A stretch of DNA of 64,000 bases from Streptomyces hoynatensis. Its GTDB lineage: Bacteria > Actinomycetota > Actinomycetes > Streptomycetales > Streptomycetaceae. Under the pieces are notes generated by a model. It ran no database searches and had not been told where the DNA came from. It saw only the letters and a program-made list of their open reading frames with translations. Positions 49,084 through 56,698 of this stretch are shown here, in pieces. The stretch covers positions 1-64,000 of the forward strand of contig NZ_RBAL01000012.1 of NCBI RefSeq assembly GCF_003626535.1, in the 5' to 3' direction. Made by a program: the position numbers and the translations under genes. How positions within the stretch are numbered: position 1 is the stretch's first letter; every line of letters begins with the position of its first letter.

Positions 49084-50301
49084 TCAGCCGGGGTTGACGA
49101 TCTTGAGGTCCCAGCCGCCGGTTGCGGTGCGCTCGCCGACCTCGAAGCGGACCCCGCTGGCGGGGTCGAGGTAGCTCTCCCCGGCGCCCAGCGGGGCGTC
49201 GGCGAGCCGCGGGTGCACCGAGGCGGTGCGGCAGGCGCCGGTGCCCGGGTGGCCGTCGAGCACCTCGACGGGCCCGGCCGCCGAGGGCACGTCGCTGCGC
49301 ACCCGGTACAGCAGCACGCCCTGGGTGCAGGTGGTGGCGTCGTTGCCCGCCGAGGTGCGGGCCTCGGCGACCAGCGCCTCGGCCGGGCCGGTGCGGACCA
49401 CGGCCAGCCTGGTGTCGGCCGCGGGGCCGGCCTCCTCCAGCGGGGCGGCCAGCGGCTGGAGGGTGTGCAGGCTGGTGCCGGGGCCGCGGACGCAGTCGAC
49501 GTGCCCGGCGTCCAGCCAGCCGAGCCGCCACTTGTGCCAGCCGAAGGGCTCGGGCGAGAGGCCGAACTGGCTGCCCATCAGGTCCCAGTCCCCCACATGG
49601 GTGTCCCAGTCGCCCAGGCCGTCCGCGGGGCGCCGGTAGAGGTCGGGCAGGTCGAACACGTGCCCCGTCTCGTGGGCCAGCACATTGCGGTCGGGCGGCC
49701 GATGTTCGAAGACGGTCACCACCCGCCGGATCTTCGCCGTCCCGACGGTCAAGGGCCGCTCGAAGTTGACCACTTTGGTCGCGTCCGAGTCCACGCCCGG
49801 GGCGTCGGGGTCGGCCACCAGGTAGACGATGTCGAAGTCCGCGAGGTCGACCCGGGCGGAGACGGCGTCGAGGGCATCGTGCAGGTAGGCCGAGCGCCGG
49901 TCGGGGTCCCAGTCGCGCCGTATCGCGTAGGAGGTGGAGTCGGCGGGCATCGTGACCCACCGCGGCACCACCTTGGTCCGCAGCTCGAAGCGGCCGTAGG
50001 AGGCCCGGCGGAAGAAGTCGGCGGTGGCGGGGAAGTAGTCGCCCGCGATGTCCTCCGGGTCCGCGCGGGGCGCCGCGTCGGGGAAGGAGAGGAAGAGCAT
50101 GACGGCCCGCAGCGAGCCGATCGGGCGCGGGTAGCTGCCGTTCCAGCCGTCCACGCCCTCCGAGTGGTGGCTGCCGGAACGCGGGAGGCTGCACAGCTGC
50201 TCCGCGACGGCTCCGGTGCCGGGCCCGGCCGCGAACGCGGTGCCCATCAGGGCGGCCAGCACGGTGAGCACCGCCGCCGGGCGTCGGCAGGAGCGGCGCA
50301 C
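49084..50301 (-). CDS. Secreted M6-like (immune-inhibitor-A-type) zinc metallopeptidase
   Basis: A 405-residue exported protein. The signal peptide MRRSCRRPAAVLTVLAALMGTAFAAGPGTGAVA is followed by GSLRAVMLFLSFPDAAPRADPEDIAGDYFPATADFFRRASYGRFELRTKVVPRWVTMP, the usual M6-domain opening. The zinc site is NVLAHETGHVFDLPDLYR (HExxH near residue 208), then GDWDLMGSQFGLSPEPFGWHKWRLGWLD, the Met-turn region. It should be a secreted peptidase, possibly inactive against large proteins; substrates are unknown. It converges on the SorC gene and its upstream region is full of short repeats. Confidence 0.85.
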   Translation of the reverse strand: MRRSCRRPAAVLTVLAALMGTAFAAGPGTGAVAEQLCSLPRSGSHHSEGVDGWNGSYPRPIGSLRAVMLFLSFPDAAPRADPEDIAGDYFPATADFFRRASYGRFELRTKVVPRWVTMPADSTSYAIRRDWDPDRRSAYLHDALDAVSARVDLADFDIVYLVADPDAPGVDSDATKVVNFERPLTVGTAKIRRVVTVFEHRPPDRNVLAHETGHVFDLPDLYRRPADGLGDWDTHVGDWDLMGSQFGLSPEPFGWHKWRLGWLDAGHVDCVRGPGTSLHTLQPLAAPLEEAGPAADTRLAVVRTGPAEALVAEARTSAGNDATTCTQGVLLYRVRSDVPSAAGPVEVLDGHPGTGACRTASVHPRLADAPLGAGESYLDPASGVRFEVGERTATGGWDLKIVNPG

Positions 50302-50321
50302 ATCGACCTCCCCTCTCCTCC

Positions 50322-50456
50322 GGGAGGGAACTCGCCGGGAGGGAACTCACGCGACGGCCGGGGGGACCGGCCGCCCGCCGGAAGGACCCCGGAAGGGCCC
50401 CGGAAGACCCCGGAAGGGCCCCGGAAGACCCCGGAAGGGCCCCGGAAGGGCCCGAG
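50322..50456. repeat. Two nested tandem repeat arrays upstream of the peptidase gene
   Basis: Two copies of CGGGAGGGAACTC (50322-50348) are followed by about seven copies of an 11-base unit CCCCGGAAGRS (50378-50456). The remainder of 50457-50851 shows no gene; a TATGAT at 50754-50759 could be a -10 element for the GGDEF-EAL gene. Confidence 0.7.
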
Positions 50457-50851
50457 AGGCGCCGGGCGCCCCGGAGATCACCGTCACCACTTTCGCTTGC
50501 GTTGCCCACTTTGTTCTGATTTGCCGCCGCATGCCCTGTTGCGGTAGGCCGGGCGAGTCACCGGCGCGACGATGACCCTACGTAAGCATCGGTCGGGTTC
50601 GATCGAGAGCAGATCGAGAGGAGAACGAGGCCGAACAGAAATGATCGGCTGGGCCTGGATCAGCCGCGCGCCGCTCGAAAGTCTGTCGCAAGCACAGATT
50701 TCAGAGATGGAGACAGGCCCGCAAGGCACTGGCTACGGTTCGGCTCCAGCCTCTATGATCGCCACATTTCCAGCGCGGATGCGCCCGCGGCGGCCGGGAA
50801 GAACCCGACAGGGGGCATCCACAGGCGACCCATGCCCTCCGGGAGCGAGCG

Positions 50852-52624
50852 GTGAACGGACCCCCACAAGGACCGGGCCAAGACCCGGGAGGCGGACTCG
50901 GCACGACTCCCCCCACCCTCACGGACGGTAACCTTCTCGCCGACTACCGGGCCGCGTTCCGCATCGCCCAGCTCCCGATGGCACTCGTGGGCAGGTCGGG
51001 CCAGATCCTCGCCGCCAACCCCGCCCTCGGCCTCCTGCTGGGCGTGGCCCCCGCGGACCTCGCCGGGCGCCGCGCCGACGCCCTCACCGGCCTCGGCCTC
51101 GACGGCCGCACCCGCGGCTCCTACCACGCGGTGCTGCGCGGCCGCAGCGACCGCATGCGCTGCACCCGCCGCCTCAAGCACGCCGACGGCCACACGCTCT
51201 GGGCCGAGGTCACCGTCCTGCCCACCGGCCAGGAGGGCGCCGGGCCCGGCGAGTCCGCGGCGCTGCTGACCGTCCACGACATCAGCGAACAGCGGGACCT
51301 CCAGGAGCAGTTGCGCCACATCCAGATGCACGACCCGGTGACGCGGCTGCCCAACAGGGCTCTCTTCTTCGAGCGGCTCACCAGCGCGCTCACGGACTCG
51401 GCGACCGGCCGGATCGGCCTGTGCTACCTCGACCTCGACGGATTCAAGGCGATCAACGACACCCTCGGCCACCGGGTCGGCGACCAGCTGCTCGGGGCCG
51501 CCGCCCAGCGGCTCACCCACTGCGCGAGCGGCGCGGGCGGCCACCTGGTGGCGCGGCTGGGCGGGGACGAGTTCGCCGTGCTCGTCGAGGGCGCCACCGG
51601 CACCGAGCAACTCACCTGCCTGGCCGAGAAGATGCTCACCGCGCTCCAGCGCCCCTTCGACCTGGCGGGCCAGCGCCTGGCCGTCTCCGCGAGCATCGGC
51701 GTCGTCGAGCGCGAGTCGGCAGGCACCACGGCGACCGGGCTGATGCAGGCCGCCGACACCACGCTCTACTGGGCCAAGGAGGACGGCAAGGCCCGCTGGA
51801 CCCTGTTCGACCCCGAGCGCAACGCCAGCCGCGTGACCCGCCAGTCCCTGACCTCCACGCTGCGGCGCGCCGTGGACCGCGGCGAGTTCCGCCTGGAGTA
51901 CCAGCCGATCGTCGGGCTCGCCGACGACATCGTGCGCGGCGCGGAGGCCCTGGTGCGCTGGCAGCACCCGGAGTTCGGCCGGCTCGGCCCGGACAAGTTC
52001 ATCGGCCTCGCCGAGGAGAACGGCGCGATCGTGCCGCTGGGCCGCTGGGTGCTGAACGAGGCCTGCCGCCAGGCGCGGCGCTGGCAGCTGAACCAGCCGG
52101 GCCCGCCGCTGTTCGTCAGCGTCAATGTGGCGGTGCGGCAGGTGTGGGACTCGGACCTGGTCAGCGACGTGGCCACCGCGCTCGACGCCTCGGGGCTGCC
52201 CTCGGGGCTGCTCCAGCTCGAACTGACGGAGTCGGCCGTGATGGGCTCGGCCGGGCGGCCGTTGCAGGCCCTGCAGGCGCTGTCCGACATGGGCGTGCGG
52301 ATCGCGATCGACGACTTCGGCACCGGCTACTCCAACCTCGCCTACCTCAGCAGGCTGCCGGTGCGCGCGCTGAAGCTGGACGGAACGTTCGTGCGGGGCT
52401 TCAGGACGGCGCGCCACCTCAACCCGGCCGACGAGACCATCGTCACCTCGCTCGTCCAGCTCGCCCACAAGCTCGGCCTCACCGTCACCGCCGAGTGCGT
52501 GGAGGGCCCGGCCCAGGCCGAGCGGCTGCGCCGGATCGGCTGCGACACCGGCCAGGGCTGGCACTACGCGCGCCCCATGCCGGCCGATCACCTCGCCGAG
52601 CTGCTGTCCGCCTCCCGCGGCTGA
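50852..52624 (+). CDS. PAS-GGDEF-EAL protein, cyclic di-GMP turnover
   Basis: A 590-residue soluble signalling enzyme. An N-terminal PAS-like domain (YRAAFRIAQLPMALVGRSGQILAANPALGLLLG, about residues 30-150) is followed by a GGDEF cyclase domain with LCYLDLDGFKAINDTLGHRVGD and an intact ARLGGDEFAVLVEG (about residues 236-240). The EAL phosphodiesterase domain has GAEALVRWQHP, VSVNVAVRQ, ELTESAVMG, IAIDDFGTGYSNLAYL, LKLDGTFV and GQGWHYARPM, so its metal and catalytic residues look complete. No RxxD inhibitory site is visible ahead of GGDEF. The layout resembles RmdA of Streptomyces, which degrades c-di-GMP to time development; orthology is not proven. GTG 50852 follows GGGAG. Confidence 0.9.
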   Translation: MNGPPQGPGQDPGGGLGTTPPTLTDGNLLADYRAAFRIAQLPMALVGRSGQILAANPALGLLLGVAPADLAGRRADALTGLGLDGRTRGSYHAVLRGRSDRMRCTRRLKHADGHTLWAEVTVLPTGQEGAGPGESAALLTVHDISEQRDLQEQLRHIQMHDPVTRLPNRALFFERLTSALTDSATGRIGLCYLDLDGFKAINDTLGHRVGDQLLGAAAQRLTHCASGAGGHLVARLGGDEFAVLVEGATGTEQLTCLAEKMLTALQRPFDLAGQRLAVSASIGVVERESAGTTATGLMQAADTTLYWAKEDGKARWTLFDPERNASRVTRQSLTSTLRRAVDRGEFRLEYQPIVGLADDIVRGAEALVRWQHPEFGRLGPDKFIGLAEENGAIVPLGRWVLNEACRQARRWQLNQPGPPLFVSVNVAVRQVWDSDLVSDVATALDASGLPSGLLQLELTESAVMGSAGRPLQALQALSDMGVRIAIDDFGTGYSNLAYLSRLPVRALKLDGTFVRGFRTARHLNPADETIVTSLVQLAHKLGLTVTAECVEGPAQAERLRRIGCDTGQGWHYARPMPADHLAELLSASRG

Positions 52625-52725
52625 ACCCGCCGCGCGGCGCCCCGCGCCCGGCCCGCCCGCCGGCCCCTGGCAGACCCTCGCCAAGGTCTGTACGCGTCAA
52701 GAACCGCGGAGCATACTGCCGGGGC

Positions 52726-53145
52726 ATGACGATCACGGCTGAAAGCATCTCCGCCGACCGCTTCGAGGCCCTGCTGGCCGACGCCTCCATCCCCGTCGTG
52801 CACCGGGCGCTGTGGCTGATGCTGTGGGAGACCGACGTCCGCGTCCTCGACCTGCTGGCGCTTGAGGTGCCGGACGTGGACCTGACCGCCCGGCGGATAA
52901 GACCCGGCACCGCCGAGGGGGCGGCGGACCTCGGCGAACGGGCCACCGCGCTGCTGGCCGAGCTGGTCGGCGCCCGCACCTCGGGACCGCTGTTCGCCGT
53001 CGGCAGCCCCGCCCTGCGGGCGCTGCCCTGGGAACAGACCGTGCGCGTGGCCGAGGAGCACGGGATCGCGGCGCACGCCTTCCGCGCCAGCGGCCGCAGC
53101 CACCGGCGCGCCGAGGGCGGGGACGCCGCCCCCGCCCCGGCCTGA
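52726..53145 (+). CDS. Hypothetical protein resembling half of a tyrosine-recombinase catalytic domain
   Basis: A 139-residue protein, MTITAESISADRFEALLADASIPVVHRALWLMLWETDVRVLDLLALEVPDVDLTARRIRPG...LLAELVGARTSGPLFAVGSP. The stretch ALWLMLWETDVRVLDLLALEVPDVDL matches the box I region of phage integrases (usually LLL.TGlRisELL.L...Div), keeping its Arg. The C-terminal box II with HxxR and the Tyr nucleophile is missing; only HAFRASGRSHRR follows. It cannot recombine DNA by itself. It may be a repurposed DNA-binding fold or a stable remnant. An inverted repeat CAGACC-N8-GGTCTG lies upstream (52671-52690). Confidence 0.55.
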   Translation: MTITAESISADRFEALLADASIPVVHRALWLMLWETDVRVLDLLALEVPDVDLTARRIRPGTAEGAADLGERATALLAELVGARTSGPLFAVGSPALRALPWEQTVRVAEEHGIAAHAFRASGRSHRRAEGGDAAPAPA

Positions 53146-53369
53146 GCGGCGGCCGTCGCCCGGGGCCGAGGGACGGCACACGCCCCGGCGGCAACGGGCA
53201 GGGTGCGGGGGCCGCGCGGCGGCGGGGGAACCAGGCGGCAGGGCGCACGGCCGGACCCGGGCGCGCCCCGCCGCGGCGGGCGAGGGCGGGACGCGGCGGG
53301 GGCGGACGCGGCGGGCACGGGCGGGCGGGGGCGCGCGGCCGGCCCGGGGCGCCCGGCGCGCGGGGAAAA
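53146..53369. other. G-rich spacer without a gene
   Basis: The plus strand from about 53240 to 53360 is built of GGGCGG, GGGACGCGG and GGGGGCGCG runs with G-quadruplex potential. I see no gene or clear terminator stem in it. It lies between the convergent stops of the integrase-like gene and the first racemase gene. Confidence 0.4.
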
Positions 53370-54176
53370 TCAGGCCCGTGCGGGGGCGCGGGAGAACAGC
53401 GAGCCGAGGGCCGGGCAGGGCGGCACCGGCTGCCCCAGCAGCCGCAGCCCCTCCCAGGCGGTGACCTGGTTCGCCGTCAGCACCGGCTTGCCCAGCGCCT
53501 CCTCCAGCTCCGGCACCCAGGCCGCGGTGTGCAGCGCGGTGTCGGGCAGCAGCACCGCCTCCGCCGCCGGGTCGTCCCCCGCGAGGGCGAGGGCGCGCAC
53601 CTCCGCGCGCCCCCAGGTGCCGACCTCGGCCGCGGTGATGATGCCGCTGCCGCGCATCGCCACCACCTCGCTGCCCGCCGCCCGCAGGAAGCCGGCGAAC
53701 AGGCCCGCGACGTCCTCCGGGTAGGTGGCGGCCACCGCCACCCTGCGGACCCCGATCTCCCGCACCGCGTGGGCGAAGGCGAAGGAGGTGCTCGACGCGG
53801 GCAGCCCGGCCGCCTCGGACAGCCGCCGCACCTGCTCGGCCGCCCCCTCGTGGCCGTAGACGAAGCTCGCGCTGGTGCAGGCCCAGACCACCGCGGCCAC
53901 CTCCCGCGCGAGCAGTTCGCCGAGCACGGCCACCAGCCGGTCCACCGAGCCCATCTCCCGGAGCGCGTCCACCCGGTGCGCGTCGGTGCCGATGTCGGTG
54001 TGCACCAGCGGCAGCCCGACCCCGGCCCCCGCCTCGTTCAGCAGCTTCTCCATGCGCGGGAAGTCGTCCTCGGCCGAGTGGCCCGGGTAGAGGAAGCCGA
54101 CCCGGGCGGCGGCGGGCGCCGCCGGGCCTGCGCCCCGGGCGACGGCGGGCGACGGGTTCGCCGTGGTGCCGGTCAT
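53370..54176 (-). CDS. Asp/Glu racemase-superfamily protein (maleate isomerase/arylmalonate decarboxylase-like), second of a pair
   Basis: A 268-residue protein of the maleate cis-trans isomerase/arylmalonate decarboxylase group: VGFLYPGHSAEDDFPRMEKLL, VVWACTSASFVYGHEGAAEQVRRL (the first catalytic Cys in ACTSxSF, about residue 102), VRRVAVAATYPEDVAGLFAGFLRAAG and a second conserved region, AEAVLLPDTALHTAAWVPELEEALGKPVLTANQVTAWEGLRL. In the second region the usual Cys position is Asp/Thr (LPDTAL), unlike its partner's ISCTNL, so a two-cysteine racemase mechanism is unlikely; decarboxylase or isomerase chemistry fits better. ATG 54176 overlaps the stop of the upstream paralogue. Confidence 0.85.
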   Translation of the reverse strand: MTGTTANPSPAVARGAGPAAPAAARVGFLYPGHSAEDDFPRMEKLLNEAGAGVGLPLVHTDIGTDAHRVDALREMGSVDRLVAVLGELLAREVAAVVWACTSASFVYGHEGAAEQVRRLSEAAGLPASSTSFAFAHAVREIGVRRVAVAATYPEDVAGLFAGFLRAAGSEVVAMRGSGIITAAEVGTWGRAEVRALALAGDDPAAEAVLLPDTALHTAAWVPELEEALGKPVLTANQVTAWEGLRLLGQPVPPCPALGSLFSRAPARA

Positions 54177-55150
54177 CGTTCCTCCTCGGGAAGGGCCGTC
54201 TCGGCCGCCTCGGCCAGGACCGGCCCCGGCTGCAACTCGGGCACCGCCTCCTGGACCGCCTCGGGCAGTGTCTCGGGGACTGTCCCGGGGACCGTCTCCG
54301 GCATCGGGGCCACGGGCACGACCGGCACCTCGGCCGTCAGCGAGACCACGGGGGTGTCCGGCGGCAGCGCGGGAGCGGGCAGGGCGGCCGGCGGCAGCGC
54401 CGCGGGGCCGCGTCTGGCCGCCGGGTCGAGCAGCGCCTGGTAGGGCCCGACGGCCTCCTTGCCGATCGAGCGCAGCGCCGCCCACATGGTGACCTGGTTC
54501 GCGGAGATCACCGGCATCCGCAACTCGGCCTCAAGCTGCGGGATCACGTCGTAGGTCGGCAGGTTGGTGCAGCTGATGAACAGCGCCTCGGGGCCGTCCG
54601 CGACGGCCGCCCTGGCCATGTCCACCACGTCCCGGTAGGGGACCCGCCAGATCTCCCGGGTGAGGCCGAGGTAGCTGCGGCCGCAGACCTGCACGCCCGC
54701 CTCCCGCAGGTACTCCTCCAGCGCATCGGTCACGGACCTCGTGTAGGGCGTCACCACGGCGATGCGGCGCGCCCCCAGTTCGCGCAGGGCGTCCAGCAGC
54801 GCCCCGGAGGTGGTCAGCGCGACCGTGCCGCCCGCCCGGCTCATCGCCGCGCTCATCGCGCGCTCGCCGGCCACCCCGCTGACGAAGCTGCCCGAGGTGC
54901 AGGCGTAGGCCACCACCTCGGGACTGACCGCGCACAGCGCGCCGACCGCCTCGCGCAGCGTCTCGTGCTCGCTGACCATCCGCGCCAGGTCCAGGCTCAC
55001 CTCGACGGGCACGAACGGGGTTCTCGTCAGGTGCAGCGACACGTCGTCGGGCACCCAGCGCCACAGCTCGCGGTCGAGGGCGAAGTCGAAGGGGGCGACG
55101 ACGCCGACACCGCGCTGCGGAGCCGGGCCGCCGAGGAAGGAGACATCCAT
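54173..55150 (-). CDS. Asp/Glu racemase-superfamily protein (maleate isomerase-like) with a Pro-rich C-terminal extension
   Basis: A 325-residue paralogue of the next gene. The core, about residues 1-245, has GVGVVAPFDFALDRELWRWVPDDVSLHLTRTPFVPVEVSL, VVAYACTSGSFVSGVAGERA (first Cys), IAVVTPYTRSVTDALEEYLREAG and ALFISCTNLPTYDVIPQLEAELRMPVISANQVTMWAALRSIG (second Cys), so both catalytic cysteines are present. A tail of about 75 residues follows, made of Pro/Ala/Val/Glu repeats such as PETVPGTVPETLPEAVQEAVPEL, absent from relatives I know. ATG 55150 is preferred as the family start; ATG 55162 is possible. It forms an operon with the second racemase-like gene, divergent from the dehydrogenase. 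Confidence 0.85.
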   Translation of the reverse strand: MDVSFLGGPAPQRGVGVVAPFDFALDRELWRWVPDDVSLHLTRTPFVPVEVSLDLARMVSEHETLREAVGALCAVSPEVVAYACTSGSFVSGVAGERAMSAAMSRAGGTVALTTSGALLDALRELGARRIAVVTPYTRSVTDALEEYLREAGVQVCGRSYLGLTREIWRVPYRDVVDMARAAVADGPEALFISCTNLPTYDVIPQLEAELRMPVISANQVTMWAALRSIGKEAVGPYQALLDPAARRGPAALPPAALPAPALPPDTPVVSLTAEVPVVPVAPMPETVPGTVPETLPEAVQEAVPELQPGPVLAEAAETALPEEER

Positions 55151-55257
55151 GGTGGACCCCATTCACAAGACGGAGGGGGGCCGGTGGGGCGCCGTCGGGG
55201 CCCCGGCCTGCGATGCGGGAACTCGTGGGTCACTGCCGGCACGGCCGAGAGACGCCG

Positions 55258-55374
55258 GAAACATCCGGCGCACCGGACACACCGGAAACGCTCGAAACAC
55301 CGGAAACGCTCGAAACACCGAACACGCTGGACACGCCGAACACGTTGGGCACGCTGAAAACAACCGAACACGCC
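55258..55374. repeat. Tandem 9-base repeats between divergent genes
   Basis: About thirteen consecutive 9-base units of the form GAAACRCCG/GAAACGCTC/AACACGCTG fill 117 bases of the 452-base gap between the racemase and dehydrogenase genes. The unit is a multiple of three and no stop codon appears in several frames. Confidence 0.85.
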
Positions 55375-55510
55375 GTGCAGGTCCCCGGGGCGTGCCCGGG
55401 AGCCCGCGACTCCCCAAGACCTCCGAAGGCCCCGGGACTTGTCCCCAACGTTGCGGGAAAAGCCCCCGGAGCCGCAGGAAGACCCGGGAAAACCACGGGA
55501 AGAGCAGATG

Positions 55511-55545
55511 CCTTCGTTGACGAAGGTAGGGGCCGTTCCTACCGT
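55511..55545 (+). promoter_or_regulatory. Dehydrogenase promoter embedded in two inverted repeats
   Basis: TTGACG (55517-55522) and TACCGT (55540-55545) are 17 bases apart. CCTTCG-TTGA-CGAAGG (55511-55526) spans the -35 and GGTAGG-N7-CCTACC (55525-55543) spans spacer and -10. Two overlapping inverted repeats on a good promoter indicate an operator. Confidence 0.7.
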
Positions 55546-55602
55546 GGTCAATCCTTGACCCAGGCCAGGAAAACGGCCTCGCGTTTCGAAACGGTTCCCG
55601 CC

Positions 55603-56562
55603 ATGTCAGAACCTCGCGTCCTCGTCCTCGACGCCGATCCCCCGCCGCGCCTCGCCCGGCTGGCCGGGCGCGCCCGCGTCCTGCACTGCGACGAGGACTC
55701 CCTGGCCCGCCACCTGCCGTGGGCGGACGTGCTGCTGGTCTGGGACTTCACCTCGGACGCGGTGCGGCACGCCTGGCCGGGTCCCGGGCCCCGCCCCCGC
55801 TGGGTGCACACGGCAAGCGCCGGGGTCGACCGGCTGCTCTTCCCCGAACTGCTCGACTCGCCGACCGTGATCACCAATGCCAGGGGCGTCTTCGACGGGC
55901 CGATCGCGGAGTACGTGGCCGGCCTGATCCTCGCCATGGCCAAGGATCTGCCCGGCAGTTGGGAGTGGCAGCGGCGCCGGACCTGGCGGCACCGCGAGAC
56001 GGTGCGGGTCTCGGGCAGCAGGGCCGTCGTCGTGGGCTCGGGGCCGATCGGCCGCCGGATCGGCGTCACGCTCGGCGCGCTCGGCATCGAGGTGGCGCTC
56101 GTGGGGCGGCGCGAGCGGCGCGACGACCCGGAGTTCGGGCGGGTGCACCCGAGCGCCGCGCTGCACGAACTGCTCGGCGACGCGGACTGGGTGGTGTGCG
56201 CGGCGCCGCTCACCCCGCAGACCACCGGGATGTTCGACGCCGCGGCCTTCGCCCGGATGCGCCCCACGGCGCGTTTCCTCAACGTGGGGCGCGGGCCGCA
56301 CGTCGTGGAGGAGGACCTGCTCGCCGCGCTGCGCGCGGGGCGGCCGGCCGGCGCGGCGCTCGACGTCTTCGCGCGGGAGCCGCTGCCGCCCGACTCCCCC
56401 CTGTGGGACGCGCCGGGGCTGCTGATCTCCCCGCACATGAGCGGCGACACCCACGGCTGGCGCGCGGACCTCGACCGGCAGTTCCAGGACAACTTCGACC
56501 GCTGGCAGGCGGGCGAGCCGCTGTTCAACGTGGTCGACAAGCGGCTCGGCTACGTCCCCTGA
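55603..56562 (+). CDS. D-isomer-specific 2-hydroxyacid dehydrogenase
   Basis: A 319-residue NAD(P)-dependent dehydrogenase. The Rossmann motif is AVVVGSGPIGRRIGVTLGALGIEVALVGRR (about residues 142-171). The catalytic Arg lies in RFLNVGRGPHVVEEDLLAALRAG, the Glu in ALDVFAREPLPPDSPLWDAPGLL, and the His in ISPHMSGDTHGW. It reduces a 2-keto acid to the D-2-hydroxy acid or the reverse. The starting region VLVLDADPPPRLARLAGRARVLHCDE is typical. ATG 55603 lies about 55 bases after a strong promoter. It leads the plus-strand arm of the amidase/racemase cluster. Confidence 0.9.
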   Translation: MSEPRVLVLDADPPPRLARLAGRARVLHCDEDSLARHLPWADVLLVWDFTSDAVRHAWPGPGPRPRWVHTASAGVDRLLFPELLDSPTVITNARGVFDGPIAEYVAGLILAMAKDLPGSWEWQRRRTWRHRETVRVSGSRAVVVGSGPIGRRIGVTLGALGIEVALVGRRERRDDPEFGRVHPSAALHELLGDADWVVCAAPLTPQTTGMFDAAAFARMRPTARFLNVGRGPHVVEEDLLAALRAGRPAGAALDVFAREPLPPDSPLWDAPGLLISPHMSGDTHGWRADLDRQFQDNFDRWQAGEPLFNVVDKRLGYVP

Positions 56563-56588
56563 CCCGCGCGCCGCGCCCGGGGGAGCCG

Positions 56589-56610
56589 GCCGCCCGGCCG
56601 ACCGGGCGGC
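56589..56610 (+). terminator. Small hairpin after the dehydrogenase gene
   Basis: A 9-base perfect stem (56589-56597 with 56602-56610) and a 4-base loop, 27 bases after the stop. It could attenuate transcription into the amidase gene. Confidence 0.4.
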
Positions 56611-56698
56611 ACGGCCGGCGGCCCCGCGGCAGGGCGGCACCCGGTGGGAGGACGGCGGGGCCCAGGCAGGACACAGGAATCGGGACACCGGAGGAAGC

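Noticed and set aside
53370..55150. Glutamate or aspartate racemase pair
   Set aside because: One protein lacks the second catalytic Cys and both have the maleate-isomerase/arylmalonate-decarboxylase pattern, so simple racemisation is not supported.
55258..55374. CRISPR array
   Set aside because: Units of 9 bases are contiguous with no spacers, and there are no cas genes.
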